From Bacillus sp. ZZV12-4809 (GTDB taxonomy: Bacteria; Bacillota; Bacilli; Bacillales; Cytobacillaceae): a stretch of DNA of 64,000 nucleotides. Below are positions 25,518-35,710 of this stretch, in pieces (within the stretch, counting starts at the first letter, position 1; every line of letters starts with the position of its first letter). Location: assembly GCF_009849585.1 (NCBI RefSeq), contig NZ_VCRN01000014.1, forward strand, positions 56,696 through 120,695, given 5' to 3'. The position numbers were made by a program, and so were the translations under genes. The notes below the pieces were generated by a model, which saw nothing but the letters and a program-made list of their open reading frames with translations, had not been told where the DNA came from and searched no databases.

Positions 25518-26650
25518 GAAATGTTTCAGTAACGGGAACCGGCATGACCAAATTTGGAAGGCATGAAGCCTCTCTAAAATCACTTGCTTTAACGGCTAGT
25601 CGTGAAGCCTTGCTTGATGCGGGAACTCCAAAAGTCGATGCTATTTATGTGGGGAATTTTTCGGGCGGAAGGTTAGCGGGGCAGGAAATTCTCGGATCTG
25701 TCTTAGCGAGAGAATTAGGGTTAGGCCCCATCCCCGCCGCCAAAATGGAAGGAGCTTGTGCATCTGGTGGAATTGCATTTCGTCAGGCTTATCATATGGT
25801 ATCTGCTGGCATCTACGATACGGTATTGGTTGTAGGAGTAGAGAAAATGACCCATGCTCCAACAAATGTAGTAACGGAAGCGCTAAATGTGGGGATGGAC
25901 AATGACTCCAATGAAGGGATATCAGGTTTAACTTTTCCTGGATTTTTTGGGGTGGTTGCCAACCGGTACATGTATGAGTTTGGTGCAGGTGTAGAACATC
26001 TGTCTATGGTATCTTTGAAAAACCGGGAATATGCATTGAATAACCCGAAAGCACAGTTCGGAAAAGCAACGAGCTTAGAAGAAATTATGCAGGCGCGTCC
26101 GATTACCGCTCCTCTAGGGCTATTCCATTGCTCCCCGATTACGGATGGAGCTGCCGCTGTCGTGGTTACCGCTAGAGATAAGGGAGTTAAGGTGCTTGCA
26201 TCTAGTCAAGCTTCCGGACCACCGCTCATGCAAGATATTCCAGACTTATTAAGTATTGGGGCTATTCAAGAATCCGCACATCAAGCCTATAAGCAGGCAG
26301 GGCTAGGTCCAAGCGACATTGATGTTGTAGAACTTCATGATTGTTTTGCGATTACTGAAATTTTAGCTATTGAAGACTTAGGCTTTTTTGAAAAGGGGAC
26401 TGGATGGAAAGCTGTTGAAGATGGTTTAACCAAGCATGGGGGACAGGTGCCTGTCAATACTGGTGGTGGATTACTGTCACGCGGTCATCCGATTGGAGCA
26501 ACTGGAGTATGCCAAATTGCGCAAATTGTAAATCAACTCAAAGGAAGTGCAGTTAATCAAGTCGAAGGAGCAAGAATTGGATTAGCCCAGAATCTTGGAG
26601 GTACAGGGGCATATTCAACTGTCCACATTTTTGAAGGGAAGGGTCTGTAA
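25514..26650 (+). CDS. Thiolase (SCP2/lipid-transfer type)
   Basis: A 378-residue thiolase-fold protein: nucleophile Cys in EGACASGGIAFRQA (~75-88), ELHDCFAITEI, and GHPIGATGVCQIAQ near the C-terminus. Length and lack of a second C-terminal Cys motif match the SCP2-thiolase group that works with DUF35 proteins, in carbon-carbon bond cleavage (thiolysis or retro-aldol, as in steroid side-chain degradation). ATGA overlap with the ligase and TAATG overlap with the DUF35 gene show tight coupling. Confidence 0.85.
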   Translation: MRNVSVTGTGMTKFGRHEASLKSLALTASREALLDAGTPKVDAIYVGNFSGGRLAGQEILGSVLARELGLGPIPAAKMEGACASGGIAFRQAYHMVSAGIYDTVLVVGVEKMTHAPTNVVTEALNVGMDNDSNEGISGLTFPGFFGVVANRYMYEFGAGVEHLSMVSLKNREYALNNPKAQFGKATSLEEIMQARPITAPLGLFHCSPITDGAAAVVVTARDKGVKVLASSQASGPPLMQDIPDLLSIGAIQESAHQAYKQAGLGPSDIDVVELHDCFAITEILAIEDLGFFEKGTGWKAVEDGLTKHGGQVPVNTGGGLLSRGHPIGATGVCQIAQIVNQLKGSAVNQVEGARIGLAQNLGGTGAYSTVHIFEGKGL

Positions 26651-26964
26651 TGGTGGAAATGACATTATTATCATGTGTAGGTTGTAAAGAGAACTTTAAT
26701 CCCCCTAAATATATTTGTCCACATTGCTATAGTGAAGAATTAATAGAAAAAAAGGTAAGTGGAATAGGGCAGATTTATTCTTATACCACGATCTATGCTG
26801 CACCAGAAAGGCTTGCTGCTGATGCTCCTTATCATATCATTTTAGTAGACTTAGATGAAGGGTTACGCGTCACAGCTCGTCTTATTAATGGTGAACCAAC
26901 CATAAATCAAAAAGTTAAAATTTATAAGTTTGAGGATTCCGTTTATTGGTTTGAATCCATCTAG
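26650..26964 (+). CDS. DUF35 OB-fold/zinc-ribbon partner of the thiolase
   Basis: A 104-residue protein with a rubredoxin-like zinc knuckle (Cys9-x2-Cys12 and Cys23-x2-Cys26) followed by an OB-fold (from IGQIYSYTTIY). DUF35 proteins form complexes with SCP2-type thiolases and present acyl-CoA substrates. The ATG overlaps the thiolase stop; GTG 26653 or ATG 26659 are alternative starts. Confidence 0.85.
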   Translation: MVEMTLLSCVGCKENFNPPKYICPHCYSEELIEKKVSGIGQIYSYTTIYAAPERLAADAPYHIILVDLDEGLRVTARLINGEPTINQKVKIYKFEDSVYWFESI

Positions 26965-26999
26965 GTCATTTGAATTTTTTGTAGAATGGAGGATTAAAT

Positions 27000-27791
27000 A
27001 TGACAAATCGATTAGAGAATAAGGTTGCTCTTGTCTTTGGAGCAGGATCAGTTGGGGAAGGATGGGGAAATGGCAAAGCCGCTGCAGTTGCTTATGCACG
27101 TGAAGGTGCAAAAGTCATGGTCGTAGACTTACATGCTAAAGCTGCGGAACAAACGTGCCAAATTATTCTTAATGAAAATGGGGTCTGTTCTTATCGAACA
27201 GCAAATGTGACAAACTCCGTTGAAGTTCAAAAAGTCATTACAGACACTATTCAGGAGTTTGGTCAAATTGATATTCTTCATAACAATGTAGGATTAGCTC
27301 AAATGGGAGGAATCGTCGATCTACCTGAGGAGGATTGGGAAAAGACGATTAACGTAAATCTGAAAAGTGTCTACCTCACCATGAAGTGTGTTTTACCACA
27401 CATGGCGGAAAGAAAAACAGGTTCCATTATTAATATTTCTTCTCTTGCAAGTATCCGTTTTACAGGCTATTCATACCCGGCATATAGTGCTGCAAAAGCT
27501 GCAGTGAATCATCTAACATCCGTCACAGCGCTTGAATATGCCTCCCAGGGAATTCGAGTGAATGCGATCTTACCGGGACTGGTTGACACCCCGTTAATTT
27601 ATAAGGACATTGCTGGTCAATATGATAGTGTGGATGAAATGGTAGCGGCTCGAAGCGCTAGTTGTCCTATGGGGCGCATGGGAACAGCCTGGGATATTGC
27701 CCATGCATCTGTCTTTCTTGCCTCAGACGAGGCCAATTTTATCACGGGTGTTTGTTTGCCTGTTGATGGGGGGCACTCTATTCGTAGTTAA
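27000..27791 (+). CDS. Short-chain dehydrogenase/reductase
   Basis: A 263-residue classical SDR: glycine-rich cofactor loop with an insertion (GAGSVGEGWGNGKA), NNVG at ~91, catalytic Ser (NISSLAS), YSAAK and PVDGG near the end. Asp of MVVDLH after strand 2 suggests NAD preference. It probably oxidises a hydroxyacyl-CoA intermediate of the pathway encoded by the preceding three genes. The RBS GGAGG is 7 bases before the ATG. Confidence 0.85.
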   Translation: MTNRLENKVALVFGAGSVGEGWGNGKAAAVAYAREGAKVMVVDLHAKAAEQTCQIILNENGVCSYRTANVTNSVEVQKVITDTIQEFGQIDILHNNVGLAQMGGIVDLPEEDWEKTINVNLKSVYLTMKCVLPHMAERKTGSIINISSLASIRFTGYSYPAYSAAKAAVNHLTSVTALEYASQGIRVNAILPGLVDTPLIYKDIAGQYDSVDEMVAARSASCPMGRMGTAWDIAHASVFLASDEANFITGVCLPVDGGHSIRS

Positions 27792-27818
27792 TAATTATCT
27801 CGTTTGGTAGGAATATTT

Positions 27819-27844
27819 TTTGGAGGCTTAGTTTTGCCTCCAAA
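27819..27844 (+). terminator. Terminator of the P1 operon
   Basis: 9-bp perfect stem TTTGGAGGC / GCCTCCAAA, eight-base loop, followed by an A/T-rich tail without a long T run. Confidence 0.6.
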
Positions 27845-28129
27845 CTAAAAATCTTATTTTCTTTTACTTTAGTGTTAGAAAAAACTCTCTTTACTGATAT
27901 ATATTGAAATTCAAAATTTAGAACGAAATTTGGGGACTTCTTGACGGTTATTATATCTAGGCGGGATTTATAGTTGGATCCTTACTCCGACAGAATCAGT
28001 AGATGATGTTCTGCTTTTTTTATTGTATTAATCTTGATTACATATGTTCAAATCATTACACATTTTCACCAGATTTATTGGGGATAAATGGAATGTAGTA
28101 CGATAAAGAGAAATGAAAATAACGTAGAT

Positions 28130-28300
28130 AGTAACCGGAGTTTCAAGAAGCATTGGTGCTACATGAGCAAAAACACTTGCTAGAGAATGTGTGTATGTTG
28201 TTTACGTGAATTCATTAGTGAGTGAAGAAACATGGAAAGAAATTGCTAAGATTAATCCAAAAATCAGAGCAATCTCTTTCATATACCGCTTTATCTCGCT
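28130..28300 (+). pseudogene. Decayed N-terminus of an SDR gene
   Basis: Translation reads VTGVSRSIGAT, stop, AKTLAREC, then SEETWKEIAKINPKIRAISF, closely following residues 8-55 of the intact SDR at 44861 (ITGASRGIGAACAKTLARE, SEETIKEITEINPNAK). In-frame stops and loss of the rest make it a pseudogene. Confidence 0.75.
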
Positions 28301-28449
28301 TTCCTATTTTGGGAGGGCAAGATAAGGGGTTATCTGATACTCTAATAATTTTGAAATATATATAACTAAAATATTGGGGGGATTCTATCTACCCCGTTTT
28401 TTTGAAAAGTAAGATTGAAATATAGCTTAGTTTTTAGGTTCACCGACCA

Positions 28450-28734
28450 TATCATCTTAGCTAGTAATACGTCTTATCTTCCCATTACAGAGATTGCTAC
28501 AGTAACCAAGCGACCAGAATAAGTAATCGTTATGCATTTTATGAATCTGTACCAGTCATCGAAGGGCCCACTAACGTTGCTGACTTTATTGGTTTGGAAA
28601 CTTGCTTATATATTAAGGAAGTATTATATGAGGGTAGGGATTCAAAATACCGACCTTGCCTGTTACTTCGCAAATATGTGAAGGCTAGGTGGTTAGGAAA
28701 GAAATCCGGAAGAGGATTCTATGTTTATGAATAG
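28450..28734 (+). pseudogene. Decayed 3-hydroxyacyl-CoA dehydrogenase
   Basis: Pieces of a PaaH/Hbd-type enzyme in order: [20 protein letters not shown] then a stop, VIVMHF, then after an internal deletion [45 protein letters not shown] and a stop. It lost its N-terminal NAD domain and the middle. Confidence 0.75.
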
Positions 28735-29000
28735 TCCCTGTTTAATATGGCAAGGTACGCAAATTCAAGAAGTAATAGGTATTAAATTAAGGAAGGTTCC
28801 TCTACATGACAAATGACTGAGCGTTCGCTCATAAATGTTAAATAAAGATAATTAATGAAAACAATTAAAGTCATCTTTAGAAAGGAACAACGATATGGAA
28901 CTTCAAAAAGTAAAGATGTGGGTTGAAAAACAAAGAGACAGCCTATATATAGAAATCGTTAACATTTAAATCTTGTCCGCAGAGGCTCTTATATAGGCTT

Positions 29001-29195
29001 TTGGAAAATATTCCTTTAATACTATACCGATTAAAACAGAAAGATGTCTATCCAAGTCAGGAGAATAATTATAATGAAAGACTACTTGAGGAACAACGTG
29101 TTTTACCAAATGTAATCAAAGTCAAAAATGGTATTCCCACTGTGATTGAGTGGAACGGACAAAGATATATTTTTAAACCACTCCAATCAATTTAA
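29001..29195 (+). CDS. Hypothetical small protein, doubtful
   Basis: A 64-residue frame from TTG without a clear RBS. The C-terminal half (LPNVIKVKNGIPTVIEWNGQ, then RYIF) looks protein-like with a beta pattern. It may be a remnant, since it lies among pseudogenes. Confidence 0.3.
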   Translation: MENIPLILYRLKQKDVYPSQENNYNERLLEEQRVLPNVIKVKNGIPTVIEWNGQRYIFKPLQSI

Positions 29196-29307
29196 AACAG
29201 GATTGAAAATTCGCCACTAAAAAGTGCCAAACTTACCTTTAAATGATACTCGCTCCAATTGAAATTATGGTAAAGGATGGTTAGTTATCCATTAGGAGGT
29301 TTCTGCT

Positions 29308-29577
29308 TTGAAAATTAAAGGAGTTATATATAAGAAGAGAGCCTATGTAGATCGTGAAAAGCCAAACGTTACCACTATTTTGTTTATTGAATTAGAGGAG
29401 AAAATCGACATAAATGGTGAGACGATTAGGATTATTCCAATCCTAAGTTCTAATCCATCCAGCTACTGTGTCGGAGAGCAGATAGAAGTGAATGGGGAAG
29501 TAAGGTTCGAATGTATTTGGACATCAACAGGAAAACTTAGTTTTTCGCAAATACCTGTTATCCGAGGCGCTATTTAG
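29308..29577 (+). CDS. Hypothetical small protein
   Basis: An 89-residue protein from TTG 29308 with TTAGGAGG upstream. It is predicted beta-rich (alternating hydrophobics in TTILFIELEEKI, IRIIPIL, IEVNGEVRFECIW), without membrane helix or signal peptide. No family recognised. Confidence 0.45.
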   Translation: MKIKGVIYKKRAYVDREKPNVTTILFIELEEKIDINGETIRIIPILSSNPSSYCVGEQIEVNGEVRFECIWTSTGKLSFSQIPVIRGAI

Positions 29578-29689
29578 TTAACCAGAATATTTCAGTGTTT
29601 ACAGTAAAGAAGGTTTACCAATGTTATCATTACTTAATTTTTTTCCCTGATGGCTGTCACCTCTTATGCCGTTTACCTGTTTATCCTGT

Positions 29690-31217
29690 CGTATACAGCC
29701 GCGATCTGTTTGGGAAGTTCGGTAAGAGAGCGGCTTATGAACCGAATCTGAAAGAACGAATCAATACGTATAGGTGAATGGGTTAGGATAGAGAAAATTG
29801 TTTCTAGAAAAAAAAGCGGATGTATGCACTTGATTCTGTTTCATGGCTTCATGTTCATCCAAGTGGGACTGATCGAACTGATTAACAAGGGATTGATTAA
29901 AGGGTACTTGACATGAAGAAATTGTATGAAGGCTTCGACCTCTGTCACCAGTCCACCAGTGTGTCGATGACGATCAATGGTCCGGCACCGATCATTCTTG
30001 CGATGTTTATGAATACAGCTATCCATCAGCAGGTTGAAAAGTTTATCGAGAAAAACGGGAGGCAGCCAAGCCGGGACGAGTTGGAACAAATTAAGGCATG
30101 GACCTTGCAAACGGTAAGAGGTACTGTGCAAGCGGATATCTTGAAAGAGGATCAAGGGCAAAATACGTGTATTTTCTCGACGGAGTTTGCACTTAAGATG
30201 ATGGGGGACATACAACAGTACTTTATTGATCATAAGGTGCGCAATTACTATTCCGTAAGTATTAGTGGCTATCATATTGCCGAAGCGGGAGCTAACCCCA
30301 TTTCCCAGTTAGCTTTTACTCTGGCGAATGGATTTACGTTTGTGGAGTATTACCTTAGCCGTTGTATGCACATCGATGATTTTGCTCCAAATCTTTCTTA
30401 TTTCTTCAGTAACGGATTAGATCCGGAATATACGGTGATGGGCCGTGTCGCCCGTCGAATTTGGGCTACGGTCATCAAAAATAAATATGGCGGAAACGAA
30501 CGCAGCCAAAAGCTGAAGTACCATATCCAAACCTCCGGTCGTTCCTTGCATGCACAAGAGATGGATTTCAATGACATCCGGACAACCTTGCAGGCCTTAA
30601 TTGCGATCTATGACAATTGTAACTCCTTGCATACCAATGCTTATGATGAAGCGATCACGACACCGACGGAGAACTCCGTACGCCGGGCCATGGCGATCCA
30701 AATGATCATCAATAAAGAATTAGGCTTGGCGAAGAACGAAAATCCGCTTCAAGGGTCTTTTATCATTGATGAGTTAACCGATCTGGTGGAAGAAGCAGTA
30801 TTGGCCGAATTCCAACGCATCCACGATCGTGGAGGGGTACTCGGAGCGATGGAAACACAATATCAGCGAGGGAAAATTCAAGAAGAATCCATGTATTACG
30901 AACATAAGAAGCACTCTGGGGAATTGCCGATTATTGGAGTCAATACGTTTATTAATCCGAATGCAGATGAAAATGCTTATGAGATCGAGTTGGCCCGTTC
31001 GACGGAAGAAGAAAAGCAAACCCAGATTCGAAATCTTCAAGATTTCTGGAAGAGAAACGAGGCGGAATGTCCAGCTGCCCTAGATCGTCTCAAGCAAGTT
31101 GCTCTTCAAAATGGAAATATCTTTGAAGAGTTGATTGAATGCGTGAAGGTGGCATCTCTTGGACAAATCACCACCGCTCTCTATGAAGTGGGCGGACAGT
31201 ATAGACGGAATATGTAG
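29690..31217 (+). pseudogene. Fused isobutyryl-CoA mutase (IcmF), 5'-truncated
   Basis: The 434-codon frame from ATG 29913 matches the C-terminal part of the IcmF mutase subunit ([57 protein letters not shown]). The N-terminal B12-binding and GTPase domains and the start of the mutase barrel are missing; just upstream (29690-29912) lie short degraded coding pieces in other frames. IcmF interconverts isobutyryl- and n-butyryl-CoA using adenosylcobalamin and is normally about 1,080 residues, so this remnant cannot be active. Its higher GC content than the surrounding DNA suggests a separate origin. Confidence 0.85.
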
Positions 31218-31241
31218 GGTTTAGCCTGTTTGAATTACTTA

Positions 31242-31750
31242 ATGAAGAAAACTGCTACCCTTGTCCACAATGGAGGAGATATAGGAGACAAGCCTTGTTT
31301 ACGGAGAACGTGTTTCTAAGCTATCTCAATGGGTCAAGGCATATGGGACTCGTGATGAAGCCAACTCGATGATTGGGTTGGCTCTTTCTTTACTTCCTAA
31401 GGAAAAATAATGGACGTTTTGTAATCCCAACCAAGCTGTTTCGTGTAGGGTAGAATTGGCGAACGAGTTAGATGGAAAATTGTGATAAGGATGTTTGTTT
31501 CTTAGAAGAACAAATTGATCAGATAGAGGTTGTTTTACCGCCCTTGGTTAATTTTACCTTACCTAGAGGACACCCCGCAGGATCCCAAATTCACTTGTAA
31601 AGGACCATTCTATGCCGAGCAAAGAGAACCGCTGTAGAGATTCAAAAAGAGGATAACATTAACCTTAATGGTAAAGCTTGTTTCATTGGTGCCTACCCGT
31701 TAATTGGGGCAGTAGCAAAGAGTATCTACAATGTGCCAACTCAAAAATAA
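31242..31750 (+). pseudogene. Decayed cob(I)alamin adenosyltransferase (PduO/MMAB type)
   Basis: Broken frames read SLVYGERVSK-like, VKAYGTRDEANSMIGLALSL, then LEEQIDQIEVVLPPLVNFTL, PRGHPAGSQIHL and AVEIQKED, the order of PduO-type ATP:cobalamin adenosyltransferases, with several stops. It would have supplied the cofactor of the adjacent mutase, so both were lost together. Confidence 0.75.
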
Positions 31751-31797
31751 TGAAAAAGAGATAAACCTTCTGAGTTAGGATCGTTAATCTTATGTTC

Positions 31798-31920
31798 ATT
31801 AACGATAGCTATAATGCTATATCATAAATGCAATTATATGGCGTTTGTGATCATTTATTTAAAATATTTGATTACTATGGTGATTTATAGTGTGGCAATG
31901 ATTAAGGTCCCATTAAGGTT
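31798..31920 (+). promoter_or_regulatory. Upstream activator block of sigma-54 promoter P2
   Basis: Partial match to the P1 and P3 blocks (ATTAACGATAGC, CATAAATGCAATTATA, GGCGTTTGTGAT, TTGATTACTATGGTG), more diverged. It contains the palindrome TAGC-TATAAT-GCTA. Confidence 0.5.
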
Positions 31921-31993
31921 CAGATAGATTTTATAATTGTTTTTATTATAAATATCTCTATTTAATCATTATAATTCAGAATATTTAGCCTTT

Positions 31994-32010
31994 TGGTATG
32001 GATATTGCAT
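31994..32010 (+). promoter_or_regulatory. Sigma-54 promoter P2
   Basis: TGGTAT-N5-TTGCAT with correct GG-to-GC spacing of 12; the C of the -24 GGC is T, so it may be weaker. Downstream are a hydrolase fragment and the aldolase gene. Confidence 0.6.
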
Positions 32011-32099
32011 GTGTTAGTTAATGTAATAAAAGAAAGTAGAAAAAATATGTGGAAGATAACCAGTAATAGGAATTTACGAAAACAAAAATGCTGTATCGA

Positions 32100-32271
32100 T
32101 AATAACGGAGGAAGTAGTCACTGCATGACACCGGAGTGCAATGATTGGGTTTCCAAGACAATCACAAATTGTAAGTTGGTTCTTTTTACCGCTGAGGAAT
32201 TTGGAAACCATGATCTCTGCTGGACTGCTTATAAAAAGTTTAATGATTCTGTGAAGGAATTCCTGAAATAA
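32100..32271 (+). pseudogene. C-terminal fragment of an alpha/beta hydrolase gene
   Basis: Encodes SSHCMTPECNDWVSKTITNC and FTAEEFGNHDLCWTAYKKFN, matching the last 50 residues of the intact hydrolase at 35711 (AEEFGNHDFNWTAYKKFN). The nucleophile domain is absent. Confidence 0.8.
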
Positions 32272-32391
32272 ACCATTTTCGTAATTATCGTAGATCTTTC
32301 ATATACAACAGCCCGAATAGGTTCATAATCGGAAATTTCATAAAAGAGGATTAAATATAAATTTAATTTAATATAAGAGGAGATTGTTATT

Positions 32392-33171
32392 ATGAATCAA
32401 AGAATTAGAGAAAAGCTTAAAAATGGTGAAACTACCTTTGGATTATGGGTCACGTTGGAAAGTCCATCTATTACAGAAATAGCAGTTGAATTAGGTCTTG
32501 ATTGGATTTGCATTGATTTAGAACATGGATACCTTAGTTATAAGCAAGTTGCTGGACATCTTCAAGCGGCAAATGGATCAAACCTTAGTGTTTTTGTTAG
32601 AGTCCCAACCCACGCACTTGAATCTATTAAACGAGTATTAGACCTAGGAGCTCATGGAATCGTATTACCTTTTGTAAGATCTGCGAAGGATATTACTACG
32701 ATTCAGCAATACGCTTATTATCCACCTAAAGGGCAAAGAGGTTTAGGAGGAGAGCGTAATGTTAAATGGGGATTAGGCCTTAGGGAGTATACAAGCACAG
32801 CAAATGACGATATCATGATCATTCCAGTAATTGAAACAAAGGATGCAGCAGAAGCTATTGATGATATTTTGGCACTAGAGGGTATTGAAACGATCCTTTT
32901 TGGACCAGGAGATTTATCCTCAAGCTACGGATATCTTGGGCAGTGGGAAGGACCAGGAATGGCAGAGTTAATTTTGGAGATGAAAGAAAAGGCTTTAAAA
33001 CTTGGAATTGGAAGTGCCGTTATGGCGCGTAACACAGAGGATGCTAAATTGCGCCGTGATCAAGGATTTGCCATGGTTGGTCTAGGTTCAGATGCTGGTA
33101 TGGTAGTTAGACATGTGGGAAAACTGCTTGCTGATCTTGAAGTAAAAGAAATCGATCATCGCTGGTTTTAA
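32392..33171 (+). CDS. HpcH/HpaI-family aldolase
   Basis: A 259-residue class II (metal-dependent) pyruvate-type aldolase: IDLEHG with metal-adjacent His at ~45, VRVP, GIVLPFVRSAKD, PKGQRGLGG, IPVIETKDA with metal Glu and LFGPGDLS with metal Asp. The family cleaves 2-keto-4-hydroxy acids to pyruvate plus an aldehyde, or citramalyl/malyl-CoA-like substrates in related groups. It is the first intact gene after P2; AGAGGAG precedes its ATG. Confidence 0.85.
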   Translation: MNQRIREKLKNGETTFGLWVTLESPSITEIAVELGLDWICIDLEHGYLSYKQVAGHLQAANGSNLSVFVRVPTHALESIKRVLDLGAHGIVLPFVRSAKDITTIQQYAYYPPKGQRGLGGERNVKWGLGLREYTSTANDDIMIIPVIETKDAAEAIDDILALEGIETILFGPGDLSSSYGYLGQWEGPGMAELILEMKEKALKLGIGSAVMARNTEDAKLRRDQGFAMVGLGSDAGMVVRHVGKLLADLEVKEIDHRWF

Positions 33172-33725
33172 TACATTCCCTTTTCTATACAAATTGCAAA
33201 TCGGGACTGCGTTTTGCAATTAACCCAAGGGATGCCAAAGAATATGCGAAAGTTTCTATTTAAAAAATTGAGTAAACCTAAGGATTAAGAAACGATTGAA
33301 CTTAGGAGGATTTTTGGTGCCATGAGTGGTTCTTACAAATAAACAGGGAGGACATGGAAGGAATATGAATTATGTGAATGGGAACACATGGCCAAAGAGT
33401 AAGCTGTTGTAATTCTCATTCTTCCAAGTAAGTTGATATTTAATAAGAAAGGCTTCAATCCCCTATTATTAAAATGATTGTGCTAAAGAAAAGTGTTCAG
33501 TATGCGTCAAAATTTAATGATGAAATTATAAAGTTGGAAAACATTTTATACGAGATTCATTATAGGCGAAGCCAACTAAGATTTTAATCTTTTTAAATAC
33601 CTGATCTTATAAAAGATAGAAAGGAGGGATGTAATTCTAATTAATTTTGAGGTAGGACTGAAAAAGTATTGCTAATGTTTATAAAGAATTATAAAAGTCT
33701 GTCTTATTAAAAAAGGGGGAAATAA
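33172..33725. other. Gene-free stretch with possible coding remnants
   Basis: No intact gene. Short pieces such as LRFAINPRDAKEYAKVSI near 33210 look like decayed coding sequence that I cannot assign. Confidence 0.3.
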
Positions 33726-34991
33726 ATGAAAAATCTGACATTTACAGGTTATTTAAACGGTGTATTCGCGATGGTTATGACGTTCTTGACGAGCGTTATC
33801 CTTGTTGCGCCTTCACCGATTATGACTACAATTGTTGAGAAATCACATTGGAATTTAGGACAGACTGGGTATTTATTATCTGCAATTTATGCGACAACAG
33901 TTATTTCTGTCTTTGTTGGAAGCGTATTTATTGAAAAAATTGGTGCCAAGTGGACTGCGGTCTTTTCATTGGCTATTGTAGCGATAGGCGGTGTCATGGC
34001 TTTCTTTTCAGGAGACAGCTTTGTACTGCACCTGATCGCAAGAGTTATCGTTGGTATTGGTTATGGATTATATTTTCCACTTCCTGGTGTTATCGTATCA
34101 CAGTGGATTCCAAAGTCACAACAGCCTGCTTGGCTGGGTGCTCGTACTTCGATAAGCACTCTAGGAGTTTCTGCGGGTATGTACTTGACCCTACCTATTC
34201 TTGGCTTTATGCATACCTGGCAGGCTACTTTTGGCTTCTATGGTATTATAACGGCTGTGCTTTTCGTTATTTCTATATTCGTTCTCAGAGATCCTAAACG
34301 CAGCGAAAAAGCAAATGCTGCAGAACTGGCTGATACCAAAGTTGGCCAAATGGGTCTATCGCGGGTTGTAAAGAACAAAATCATCTTGAAGATGTGTGTA
34401 CTTATAATTGGAGTGGGGATTACTACTATTGCATTTCAGGACTACTTACCTGCTTTTCTTGAGTTGGAACACGGTATGAGCAAAGAAGCCTCTTCCAAGT
34501 TGGCTGGCGTCAGCCCAATAGGATCCGCTTTATTCGGCTTTTTCTGCGGTTTAATCATGACAGCCCTTGGACGCAGGAAAATTATAGGTCTATCTTCACT
34601 AATTCTTATATTTTTCAGTGCGATGTTGGTAATATCCATAGACACCTATTTTGTTGTTCTAGTAGCCGCATTTCTATTTGGGGTAGGTTCCGTTGGTTAT
34701 TATGTATACTATTCAATGATTCCGTTAGATGTTTCGAAATCCGATCCTTCCTTTGTTGGTGCAGCGTTTGCCATCATACTTGCATGTGGCTGGTTACCTG
34801 CTTTCTTCGTTCCTGCAGTTTTCCAGGCGTTGCTTAATCTCGGAATGTCAATGTCGATGGTAATGGTTATTTTTACCATACCAACACTCGGAAGTATATT
34901 CCTACAAATGTTTATTGAAGAGACAGGTCCTAAAGCTAAACAAAAGCAAGCTGAGGCTGTTATTCAAATGACAAACAAGGCAATTAAATAA
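33726..34991 (+). CDS. MFS transporter
   Basis: A 421-residue carrier with about 12 hydrophobic helices. The loop 2-3 motif is diverged (FIEKIGAKW) and helix 4 has RVIVGIGYGLYFPLPG. It belongs to the CynX/NarK-like organic-anion MFS type. Placement between the aldolase and hydrolase genes suggests uptake of a pathway substrate or release of an intermediate. Proteins of this type use the proton gradient. Confidence 0.8.
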   Translation: MKNLTFTGYLNGVFAMVMTFLTSVILVAPSPIMTTIVEKSHWNLGQTGYLLSAIYATTVISVFVGSVFIEKIGAKWTAVFSLAIVAIGGVMAFFSGDSFVLHLIARVIVGIGYGLYFPLPGVIVSQWIPKSQQPAWLGARTSISTLGVSAGMYLTLPILGFMHTWQATFGFYGIITAVLFVISIFVLRDPKRSEKANAAELADTKVGQMGLSRVVKNKIILKMCVLIIGVGITTIAFQDYLPAFLELEHGMSKEASSKLAGVSPIGSALFGFFCGLIMTALGRRKIIGLSSLILIFFSAMLVISIDTYFVVLVAAFLFGVGSVGYYVYYSMIPLDVSKSDPSFVGAAFAIILACGWLPAFFVPAVFQALLNLGMSMSMVMVIFTIPTLGSIFLQMFIEETGPKAKQKQAEAVIQMTNKAIK

Positions 34992-35369
34992 ACCTAAATA
35001 TATGTTCAGTTTTTTAGATTTATGGAAAGTTAATTAATATTTATACTTTTACCTAAGGGGAAATTATTCTGCTTACTAACGCATCCCGTTTTATTCCTTG
35101 GTGCAATGTTTGTAGATGTGGCGATGGACGCACATGTAACCCTTTGTATAGCAAACCTGATATTCGGCTCAGTTATACACCTTCTGCAAAGTTTAATCCA
35201 GGCAGTATTCTCAGCATCGCTTCGCTTTAATTAGTTACCTCTTTTTCAAAAAGGGTCTATAAGCTGGCCGTTCCATGAGTTAGCGAAAGTAAAGATTTAG
35301 GATCTTTAAATTTCAGAAAGAAAATAGTGGAACTCCCTAAAGATATTCAGAAAATTAAAAATCCGCTTT
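34992..35369. other. Intergenic stretch with a possible remnant
   Basis: Contains an uninterrupted hydrophobic frame without a start (about 35094-35231, LGAMFVDVAMDAHVTLCIAN) resembling part of a membrane carrier; otherwise nothing recognised. Confidence 0.3.
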
Positions 35370-35660
35370 GTAAAAATGAAAGCGGTAACACAAATTTGCA
35401 TTTGCATGAAGCGTTTATGGGATAGCAAGTAATTGTTTGCGGAGGGCATCTTATTTCTGTAAAAAATCCCGTACCTATAACGGGACTATTCGTTCATTAA
35501 TAAAGATCTTGTTCTTCCAAAGATCATTTTCAAATAGGAGGAAAGAGGATTAAAAAGCCAACGGGAAAACCATTCCGTCCTTGACCAAACGACTTGTACA
35601 ATTTTCGGTTCATTCGTTAAAGGTGCTAATCTTATGAGAGTATTATTATCTGAAGAATTA
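35370..35660 (+). pseudogene. Scrambled copy of the PPC-domain gene
   Basis: 35370-35535 matches the 3' half of the gene at 23553 (NESGNTDLHMHA region, GGHLIS, FNEDLG..NFK, then the same AATAGGAGG junction). 35545-35650 matches its 5' half. The halves are in inverted order, so this is the junction of two tandem copies, each decayed by stops. Confidence 0.75.
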
Positions 35661-35710
35661 ATTTAAAAGCAAGCTCATAAAAAACCAAAATTGAAAAGAG
35701 GTAAAATACA

